Of a DNA stretch of 64,000 nucleotides, positions 58,064-64,000 are shown piece after piece (the stretch's first letter is position 1; each line of letters starts with the position of its first letter). Source of the DNA: Chryseobacterium oncorhynchi (GTDB lineage: Bacteria > Bacteroidota > Bacteroidia > Flavobacteriales > Weeksellaceae); assembly GCF_002899895.1 (NCBI RefSeq), contig NZ_PPEI02000002.1, forward strand, positions 682,001-746,000. The letters run 5' to 3'. The translations under genes and the position numbers were made by a program. The notes beneath the pieces were generated by a model that searched no databases, had not been told where the DNA came from, and saw nothing but the letters and a program-made list of their open reading frames with translations.

Positions 58064-59539
58064 ATGGCAAAATTAACCTCAAGAAGCGAAGATTACAGCA
58101 AATGGTATAATGAGCTGGTTGTAAAAGCTGATTTAGCTGAAAACTCAGGAGTACGTGGATGTATGGTAATCAAACCGTATGGCTATGCAATCTGGGAAAA
58201 AATGCGTGATGAAATGGATAGAAAATTCAAGGAGACAGGTCACGTGAACGCATACTTCCCGCTTTTTGTGCCCAAGAGCTTATTTGAGGCTGAAGAAAAG
58301 AATGCAGAAGGTTTTGCAAAAGAATGTGCTGTAGTAACTCACTACAGATTAAAAACAGATCCTAACAACCCTTCAAAACTTATTGTAGATCCAGATGCAA
58401 AACTGGAAGAAGAACTGATCGTTCGTCCTACTTCAGAAGCAATTATCTGGAATACCTACAAAAACTGGATCCAGTCTTACAGAGATTTACCAATACTTAT
58501 TAACCAATGGGCAAATGTTGTACGTTGGGAAATGAGAACCCGTTTATTCCTTAGAACAGCAGAATTCTTATGGCAGGAAGGTCATACCGCTCACGCAACA
58601 AAAGACGAGGCAGTAGAAGAAGCTGAAAAAATGAACAAAGTATATGCAGATTTTGCAGAAAACTTTATGGCAATGCCTGTTATCCAAGGATTGAAAACAC
58701 CCTCTGAAAGATTTGCAGGAGCAGACGAAACTTATTGTATTGAAGCATTAATGCAGGATGGAAAAGCACTTCAGGCCGGAACTTCTCACTTCTTAGGTCA
58801 GAATTTTGCTAAAGCATTTGACGTAAAATTCACCAACAAAGAAGGAAAGATAGAACATGCATGGGCAACCTCATGGGGAACTTCAACTCGTCTTATGGGT
58901 GCTTTAATCATGACGCACTCTGATGACTTCGGATTGGTATTGCCTCCAACTTTGGCGCCTATTCAGGTAGTAATTGTTCCTATCTTTAAAGGAGAAGAGC
59001 AATTGGCACAGATTAGCGAAGTTGCTCTAGATATTCAAGCTAAGCTAAAAGCTAAAGGTATTTCTGTAAAATTCGACAATGATACACAGAACAAACCGGG
59101 ATGGAAATTCGCAGAGTATGAATTGAAAGGTGTACCAGTAAGAATTGCAATGGGACCAAGAGATCTGGAAAACAAATCTGTTGAAATTGCAAGAAGAGAC
59201 AACCTTACTAAAGAAGTTCGTTCTATTGACGGGTTAGATACTTATATTGAAGAACTATTAAAGACCATTCAGGAAGATCTTTACAACAAAGCCCTGAACT
59301 TCAGACAGGATAACCTTACAAAAGTTGATACTTATGAAGAGTTCAAAAAAGTTTTAGAAGAAAAAGGAGGTTTCATCTACGCTCATTGGGATGGTACAGA
59401 TGAAGAAGAAGAGCAAATTAAGGAAGAAACTAAGGCTACAATCAGATGTATTCCTTTGGATGATGACATAGAAGAAGGTATTTCGCTGATTTCAGGAAAA
59501 CCTTCTAAGAGACGTGTGTTATTCGCAAAAGCATATTAA
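58064..59539 (+). CDS. proS: Prolyl-tRNA synthetase (short archaeal/eukaryote-like type)
   Basis: Class II synthetase that charges tRNA(Pro). Residues 1-300 contain the catalytic core: [87 protein letters not shown] (motif 2), and [39 protein letters not shown] (motif 3 onward). An anticodon-binding domain and a C-terminal extension ending FAKAY follow. At 491 residues it lacks the INS editing insertion of the E. coli-type enzyme and has the C-terminal extension with terminal Tyr of the archaeal/eukaryote-like form. Confidence 0.95.
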   Translation: MAKLTSRSEDYSKWYNELVVKADLAENSGVRGCMVIKPYGYAIWEKMRDEMDRKFKETGHVNAYFPLFVPKSLFEAEEKNAEGFAKECAVVTHYRLKTDPNNPSKLIVDPDAKLEEELIVRPTSEAIIWNTYKNWIQSYRDLPILINQWANVVRWEMRTRLFLRTAEFLWQEGHTAHATKDEAVEEAEKMNKVYADFAENFMAMPVIQGLKTPSERFAGADETYCIEALMQDGKALQAGTSHFLGQNFAKAFDVKFTNKEGKIEHAWATSWGTSTRLMGALIMTHSDDFGLVLPPTLAPIQVVIVPIFKGEEQLAQISEVALDIQAKLKAKGISVKFDNDTQNKPGWKFAEYELKGVPVRIAMGPRDLENKSVEIARRDNLTKEVRSIDGLDTYIEELLKTIQEDLYNKALNFRQDNLTKVDTYEEFKKVLEEKGGFIYAHWDGTDEEEEQIKEETKATIRCIPLDDDIEEGISLISGKPSKRRVLFAKAY

Positions 59540-59540
59540 T

Positions 59541-59574
59541 AATTTTAACGATTTAAAAAAAAATCGTTAAAATT
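59541..59574. repeat. 14-bp perfect inverted repeat after proS
   Basis: AATTTTAACGATTT (59541-59554) pairs with AAATCGTTAAAATT (59561-59574), loop A6. It starts right after the stop but has no following T-run of note, so termination would be weak; an mRNA-end stabiliser is possible. Confidence 0.55.
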
Positions 59575-59655
59575 TAAAGAAATATTCAAAAAAAAATGAC
59601 ATTTGGACGGATTTTTGTTTAAATTTATCACAACATTAATCTAAAAAAATTTATT

Positions 59656-60984
59656 ATGTCTTTAAATGTCATTGATTTAATTAAAGGACAATTAGGTCCC
59701 GCTTTGGTTTCACAAGCTGCATCACAGTTTGGAGAAAGCGAATCAGGAATCTCTAAAGCAATTGGTGGCTTATTACCTGCCGTAGTAGGTGGATTAGCCA
59801 ATAACGCAGACAACCCAGGTGTTGTGGATGCTATTACAAAAGCCTCTTCTAGTGGAATTTTAGGAAATCTATTAGGCGGATCGTCTAGTAATCCTATTAT
59901 TACTACTTTGTTATCTTCACTTTTCGGAGATAAAGTAGGTGGATTAGTAAATTCCATTGCCAGTTTTTCAGGAATCAGCAATAATTCTGCAGGTTCTTTA
60001 CTAAACTTGGTTACCGGGGCTACAGTAGGCACTGTTGGTAAATACGCGGCAGACAATAATTTGGGTGCTTCAGGTATTTCCGGCTTACTGAATGATCAGA
60101 AAGGCATTATTTCTTCTTTATTGCCGGCAGGTCTTTCTTTGGCTTCCTTTGGATTAGGGGCTGAAAATTGGTTTGGTCAGGCTAAAGAAACAGTTTCTTC
60201 AGTAACATCTACTGCAAAAGACAACCTTGCTGAGGGTGTTGCTACAGCTAGAGAAAATGTTAACGAGGGAGCAAGAGAAATAAGAGAGCAATTTAATAAT
60301 AACAACAATGATAATCAAGGCGGAGGTTCAATCTGGAAATGGTTGCTTCCGCTTTTATTATTAATTGCAGCTGGATATTTCCTATGGAAACAGTGTGAGA
60401 AAAAACAAACCACCACTACGATGGCTTCTTCCACAGATTCTACAGGAACGTCTACAGATACAGCATCTGCTGCATCAACACCAGCTACAACTGCAACACC
60501 AGCAGCTAAAACTGATGAAAACATTGACCTTAACGGTGTCATGTTAAAAGGTTACAAAGGAGGAATGGAAGACCAAATGATTGGATTCCTGAAATCTGGC
60601 GGATACAAGAGTGCTGCTGATGATTCAGCATTGAAAGAAAAATGGTATGATTTTGACCATGTTAACTTCAAAATGGGAAGTTCTACAGAGTTAGAGGCAG
60701 GATCACAAGGACAATTGGATAACTTAGTAGCTATCCTTAAAGCTTTCCCTGATTCAAAAGTTAAAATCGGTGGTTATACTGATAAGACAGGAAATGAAGC
60801 TTCTAATGTAAAATTATCTCAGGCAAGAGCTGATTATATCAAAGCTGCTTTAGGAAAAGCAGGAGTTGGAGCTCAGGTTCTTGGAGCTGAAGGGTACGGA
60901 AGTAAATTTGCTAAGGTAGATGCAAAAGCTACTGATGCAGAAAGAGCTGCTGACAGAAAAATGTCTGTAAGATTTGCAAAATAA
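59656..60984 (+). CDS. DUF937 and OmpA-like domain membrane protein
   Basis: Residues 1-185 are a DUF937 region (MSLNVIDLIKGQLGPALVSQAASQFGESESGISKAIGGLLPAVVGGLANNADNPGV ... SLLPAGLSLASFGLG). A polar linker (about 190-220) and one membrane helix (WKWLLPLLLLIAAGYFLW, about 225-245) follow, then a Thr/Ser/Ala-rich spacer (about 250-290). The C-terminal OmpA domain (about 330-442: FKMGSSTELEAGSQGQLDNLVAILKAFPDSKVKIGGYTDKTGNEASNVKLSQARADYIKAAL) should bind peptidoglycan through the GYTDKTG region. There is no signal peptide, so the N-terminal part is probably cytoplasmic with the OmpA domain in the periplasm. Confidence 0.88.
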   Translation: MSLNVIDLIKGQLGPALVSQAASQFGESESGISKAIGGLLPAVVGGLANNADNPGVVDAITKASSSGILGNLLGGSSSNPIITTLLSSLFGDKVGGLVNSIASFSGISNNSAGSLLNLVTGATVGTVGKYAADNNLGASGISGLLNDQKGIISSLLPAGLSLASFGLGAENWFGQAKETVSSVTSTAKDNLAEGVATARENVNEGAREIREQFNNNNNDNQGGGSIWKWLLPLLLLIAAGYFLWKQCEKKQTTTTMASSTDSTGTSTDTASAASTPATTATPAAKTDENIDLNGVMLKGYKGGMEDQMIGFLKSGGYKSAADDSALKEKWYDFDHVNFKMGSSTELEAGSQGQLDNLVAILKAFPDSKVKIGGYTDKTGNEASNVKLSQARADYIKAALGKAGVGAQVLGAEGYGSKFAKVDAKATDAERAADRKMSVRFAK

Positions 60985-61008
60985 TCTTTAGAATCAATAA
61001 AAATTAAG

Positions 61009-61036
61009 TCCCGGAAAGTTATTTCCGGGATTTTTT
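61009..61036 (+). terminator. Terminator of the DUF937-OmpA gene
   Basis: TCCCGGAAA (61009-61017) pairs with TTTCCGGGA (61022-61030), loop GTTA, followed by T6. It lies 24 nt past the stop. Confidence 0.92.
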
Positions 61037-61048
61037 CTTTCCCTAATT

Positions 61049-61078
61049 TTTGTGTTTACATTTATTTAATTAAATTTG
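61049..61078 (+). promoter_or_regulatory. Promoter of the Nramp gene
   Basis: TTTG (61049-61052), 18 nt and TAAATTTG (61071-61078) match the Bacteroidota consensus, with the -7 box ending 19 nt before the ATG. Confidence 0.68.
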
Positions 61079-61094
61079 TTAGTCATTTCTAACA
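61077..61094. promoter_or_regulatory. Inverted repeat at the Nramp transcription start (metal-regulator site candidate)
   Basis: TGTTAG (61077-61082), TCATTT, CTAACA (61089-61094) form a perfect 6-bp inverted repeat that overlaps the end of the -7 box and the expected start of transcription, ending 3 nt before the ATG. The placement suits a repressor such as a DtxR/MntR-type protein that would sense Mn2+ or Fe2+. No such regulator gene is in the window. Confidence 0.5.
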
Positions 61095-61097
61095 TTT

Positions 61098-62432
61098 ATG
61101 AATCTCAATTTAAAAAACGCTTGGCGTAAAGATAAAACATCTCACTCTTTATCAGAAGTTTATTCTTCCATTAAAGTTCCTAAAAATGGTAGTTTTTGGA
61201 GGAAATATCTTGCTTTTGCAGGACCTGGACTCATGATTGCAGTAGGATATATGGACCCTGGAAACTGGGCTACAGATATTGCAGGAGGAGCACAGTTTGG
61301 ATACACATTGCTTTCGGTGATTCTTATTTCCAATATTTTCGCGATGGTGCTGCAACACCTATCCGTTAAATTGGGAGTTGTCGCAGAAAGGGATCTTGCA
61401 CAGGCTTGTAGAGATCACTTCAGCCCTACCACCAATTTTATTCTTTGGATATTCTGTGAGATAGCTATTGCCGCCTGTGATCTCGCCGAGGTCATTGGTT
61501 CAGCAATTGCCCTAAATTTACTATTTCATATTCCCTTGACCTGGGGAATTGTTATTACTACTGTAGATGTCTTGATTATTCTTTTACTTCAGGCAAAAGG
61601 ATTTCGATGGATAGAAAGTATAGTAGGTGGACTTATCTTTATTATCCTCGCCTGTTTTGTTTATGAGATTGTTATCTCTCAACCTGCCTTTAATGAAATT
61701 TTAGGGGGGCTGGTTCCACAAAAAGAAATTATTCAGAATCCTGCAATGCTTTATATCGCCATTGGGATTTTAGGGGCTACTGTGATGCCTCACAATTTAT
61801 ACCTCCACAGCAGTATTGTACAGACAAGGGACTACACGCGTGACAGAGAAGGAAAAAAGGAAGCTATAAAGTTCGCAACATTAGATAGTACAGTTTCTTT
61901 GATGCTGGCTTTCTTTATCAATGCAGCTATTTTAATCCTCGCAGCGGCTACTTTTCACACTACAGGAAATGAACATGTTGCCGATATTCATGATGCATAT
62001 AAAATGTTGACTCCAATTTTAGGAGCTTCCATGGCAAGTATCGCATTTGCTATTGCCCTATTGGCGTCAGGACAAAATTCAACACTTACTGGAACTTTGG
62101 CAGGACAGATCGTTATGGAAGGCTTTTTGAACATCAAATTAAAACCTTGGCTGCGAAGATTGATCACAAGACTTATTGCTGTCATTCCGGCCTTAATTGT
62201 TGCTATACTTTATGGGGAAAAAGGAACAACTGAATTATTGGTTTTAAGCCAGGTTATTCTGTCTATGCAGCTAAGTTTTGCCGTAGTGCCTTTGGTTATG
62301 TTTACCAATGACAAAGCCAAAATGGGAGAATTTGTCAACAAACCATTCCTTAAGGTTTGTGTATGGATCATTTCCATTATTATTATTGTTTTAAATCTCT
62401 ATCTATTATACCAGACATTTATGGGAGCATAA
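61098..62432 (+). CDS. mntH: Nramp-family divalent metal (Mn2+/Fe2+) transporter
   Basis: The 444-residue protein has 11 hydrophobic segments. The metal-binding helix 1 motif GYMDPGNWATDIAGGAQFGY (residues about 50-69) has the DPGN ligands, and helix 6 has MPHNLYLHSSIVQTRDY with the MPH motif (about 225-241). These are the MntH/Nramp signatures for proton-coupled Mn2+ or Fe2+ uptake. A good promoter with an inverted repeat just before the ATG suggests metal-dependent repression. It lies alone between the OmpA gene and grpE, with a gap on each side. Confidence 0.93.
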   Translation: MNLNLKNAWRKDKTSHSLSEVYSSIKVPKNGSFWRKYLAFAGPGLMIAVGYMDPGNWATDIAGGAQFGYTLLSVILISNIFAMVLQHLSVKLGVVAERDLAQACRDHFSPTTNFILWIFCEIAIAACDLAEVIGSAIALNLLFHIPLTWGIVITTVDVLIILLLQAKGFRWIESIVGGLIFIILACFVYEIVISQPAFNEILGGLVPQKEIIQNPAMLYIAIGILGATVMPHNLYLHSSIVQTRDYTRDREGKKEAIKFATLDSTVSLMLAFFINAAILILAAATFHTTGNEHVADIHDAYKMLTPILGASMASIAFAIALLASGQNSTLTGTLAGQIVMEGFLNIKLKPWLRRLITRLIAVIPALIVAILYGEKGTTELLVLSQVILSMQLSFAVVPLVMFTNDKAKMGEFVNKPFLKVCVWIISIIIIVLNLYLLYQTFMGA

Positions 62433-62624
62433 TAATCAGAGGTAAGAGTTTTAAGGATTTTTTTAGCATAAGCAGTGGCGAAAATATAAGTTCTAATCTC
62501 TCTTTTTTTATTGACAATTCATCCTCTTTTACCATTTGTATGAGTGATCTTTTTCTGCCTTAATGTCTTGTTTTCTCCTTTGGCAGAGTCTTTGTCAAAC
62601 AATTGAGTAAATAAATATTGAATT
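62433..62624. other. Gap between Nramp and grpE genes
   Basis: 192 nt with no clear terminator hairpin, promoter consensus or small ORF. A heat-shock-type inverted repeat (CIRCE) was looked for and not found. Confidence 0.45.
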
Positions 62625-63161
62625 ATGGAAAATCAGGATATTAACGAAGAAAGCATCAATAATCAGGAAGATAACAATGTTCAGAATGACACAGCGTCTC
62701 AGGACAATGTGACAGCGGCACCTTCTGCAGAGGAACTTTTGGCAGAGGAGAAAGACCGTTACATTAGATTATATGCTGAATTCGAAAACTATAAAAAAAG
62801 AACGTCTAAGGAAAAAATGGAGTTCTTCCAATTTGCTAATCAGGAAATGATGGTTTCTATGTTAGGCGTTTTGGATGACTTCGAAAGAGCATTAAAGGAA
62901 ATTGCTAAAAACGGAAATCCAGCTGATCTGCAAGGCGTAGAATTGATCTATCAAAAATTCAAAAATAAACTTACCGAAAAAGGCTTAAAACCAATGGAAG
63001 TGAGAGCTGGAGACAGTTTCAACGTAGATTTCCATGAAGCTATCACTCAAATCCCTGCTCCATCGGAGGATCTAAAAGGGAAAATCGTAGATGTTATTGA
63101 AACAGGATATACTTTAAGTGATAAAGTAATCCGTTTTGCAAAAGTAGTAACAGGAAACTAA
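62625..63161 (+). CDS. grpE: Nucleotide exchange factor GrpE
   Basis: GrpE releases ADP from DnaK. The 178-residue protein has a disordered acidic N-terminus (about 1-40), the long dimer helix (EELLAEEKDRYIRLYAEFENYKKRTSKEKMEFFQFANQEMMVSMLGVLDDFERAL) and the C-terminal beta domain with FKNKLTEKGLKPMEVRAGDSFNVDFHEAITQIPAPSEDLKGKIVDVIETGYTLSDKVIRFAKVVTGN, the conserved GrpE signature region. dnaJ follows on the same strand after 110 nt; dnaK is not in the window. Confidence 0.97.
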   Translation: MENQDINEESINNQEDNNVQNDTASQDNVTAAPSAEELLAEEKDRYIRLYAEFENYKKRTSKEKMEFFQFANQEMMVSMLGVLDDFERALKEIAKNGNPADLQGVELIYQKFKNKLTEKGLKPMEVRAGDSFNVDFHEAITQIPAPSEDLKGKIVDVIETGYTLSDKVIRFAKVVTGN

Positions 63162-63171
63162 TATTATTAAT

Positions 63172-63245
63172 GATAAATGATGAGTGATAATGGATAGACC
63201 GCTATACTTTTATTACTAAATTTTAAATATCTTTTATCATTTATC
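63172..63245. repeat. Inverted GATAAATGAT repeat in grpE-dnaJ gap
   Basis: GATAAATGAT (63172-63181) and ATCATTTATC (63236-63245) are perfect complements 54 nt apart, and related ATGAT/GATAA words surround them. They could form an mRNA stem-loop or be part of a simple slippage repeat. Confidence 0.4.
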
Positions 63246-63271
63246 GATCATCAATTATAGAATAGAAAGTC

Positions 63272-64000
63272 ATGTCAAAAAGAGATTATTACGAGGTTCT
63301 TGAGATCAGCAAATCTGCATCGGCCGACGAAATAAAAAAAGCATACCGAAAAATGGCCATCAAATTTCACCCGGATAAAAATCCAGGAGATAAGGAGGCT
63401 GAGGAAAAATTCAAAGAAGCTGCTGAAGCTTATGAAGTACTAAGCGACGATCAGAAACGTGCCAGATATGACCAGTTCGGACATGCCGGAATGGGAGGAA
63501 ATGGAGGTTTCGGAGGCGGTGGCTTCGGAGGTGGAATGAACATGGAAGATATTTTCAGTCAGTTTGGAGATATTTTCGGTGGTGGTTTCGGAGGATTCGG
63601 TGGCGGTGGCGGTGGTCGCCAGCAGGTAAGAGGTTCTAATTTAAGAATCAGAATCAAGCTGAACCTTGAGGAAATGGTCAACGGAACTCACAAAACCATT
63701 AAGGTTAAAAAAATGAAGATGGCGGAAGGAGCCACTTCAAAAACCTGCCCTACCTGTAATGGATCTGGTGTTCAGCTTAAAGTAATGAATACCATGTTCG
63801 GTCAAATGCAAACCCAAACCACTTGTGGTACTTGCCAGGGAATTGGAAAGGTTGCTGATAAAATTCCTACAGGAGCTAATGCACAGGGTCTTGTGAAAGA
63901 TGAAGAGGAAATCACAATTAATATTCCTGCCGGAGCAAGAGACGGAATCCAGCTTAATGTAAGAGGAAAAGGAAATGATGCTCCATTTGGTGGAACTCCA
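63272..64000 (+). CDS. dnaJ: Chaperone protein DnaJ (5' part; zinc site I absent)
   Basis: Partial at the right edge: 243 codons are present. The J domain (residues 4-70) has the HPD motif at 33-35 and the DnaK-contact helix [24 protein letters not shown] glycine/phenylalanine-rich linker (72-115) follows. The zinc domain has only two CxxCxGxG motifs (CPTCNGSG at 159-166 and CGTCQGIG at 185-192), where type I DnaJ has four. The places of motifs 1 and 4 read [11 protein letters not shown] and PTGANAQG. The C-terminal peptide-binding domain begins [25 protein letters not shown]. It works with GrpE (upstream gene) and DnaK. Confidence 0.93.
   Translation, partial: MSKRDYYEVLEISKSASADEIKKAYRKMAIKFHPDKNPGDKEAEEKFKEAAEAYEVLSDDQKRARYDQFGHAGMGGNGGFGGGGFGGGMNMEDIFSQFGDIFGGGFGGFGGGGGGRQQVRGSNLRIRIKLNLEEMVNGTHKTIKVKKMKMAEGATSKTCPTCNGSGVQLKVMNTMFGQMQTQTTCGTCQGIGKVADKIPTGANAQGLVKDEEEITINIPAGARDGIQLNVRGKGNDAPFGGTP

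Overview
The window is AT-rich, carries no Shine-Dalgarno-like leaders, and has several promoters of the Bacteroidota type (TTG, then about 16-22 nt, then TAnnTTTG). It encodes type IX secretion (T9SS) cargo with both type A sorting tails and gliding-motility-type C-terminal domains. Together these point to Flavobacteriia, and protein wording and gene order look most like Chryseobacterium or a close Weeksellaceae relative (inference from recall, no search run). It is ordinary chromosome: no rRNA, tRNA, CRISPR array, transposase or phage module was seen.

Layout. 1-3.2 kb: a MerR-type regulator, a helix-hairpin-helix repeat protein and a beta-propeller lipoprotein. 3.3-7.4 kb (minus): a tight block ftsX, DUF3098, uppP, truB, an outer-membrane-like protein and rluF, divergent from rsmA. 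8.4-17.1 kb (minus): three tandem paralogous giant adhesin-like proteins (choice-of-anchor L domain, Ig/PKD-like modules, gliding-type C-terminus), each with its own promoter and terminator. 17.3-21.2 kb (minus): a DUF1003 coiled-coil membrane protein, a TIGR02757 protein, ribonuclease Z, an inosine/xanthosine triphosphate pyrophosphatase and a CPBP protease. 21.4-31.4 kb: prfC, a DUF4349 lipoprotein, acyl-CoA dehydrogenase and long-chain acyl-CoA ligase (fatty-acid use), a zinc-ribbon-family coiled-coil protein with a Nif3 protein, and a voltage-gated K+ channel followed by a 52-residue membrane peptide. 31.5-38 kb (minus): two paralogous modular T9SS type A proteins. 38.3-43 kb (minus): DNA polymerase III alpha with a fused N-terminal exonuclease. 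43.2-51 kb: a subtilisin-like T9SS protease, a fused E1 alpha/beta 2-oxo-acid dehydrogenase, a bestrophin, and an Lrp regulator divergent from a Met/Cys PLP lyase. 51-58 kb: glycosyltransferase, rRNA methyltransferase, SAM methyltransferase with ZIP transporter, an OmpP1/FadL porin and a glycine-rich lipoprotein. 58-64 kb: proS, a DUF937-OmpA protein, an Nramp transporter, grpE and the 5' part of dnaJ.

The window is mostly envelope, secretion and housekeeping functions. No new multi-gene system stands out. The most unusual signals are: apparent loss of metal ligands in three conserved proteins (DnaJ zinc site I, the zinc-ribbon family protein at 28.4 kb, the PHP domain of DnaE); an 11-bp perfect palindrome over the promoter of the fused E1 gene; an inverted repeat over the Nramp promoter; two likely leaderless transcripts; an isoleucine-only acidic heptad coil; two compact intergenic elements that look like dispersed repeats; and exact 282-nt domain repeats in a secreted protein.
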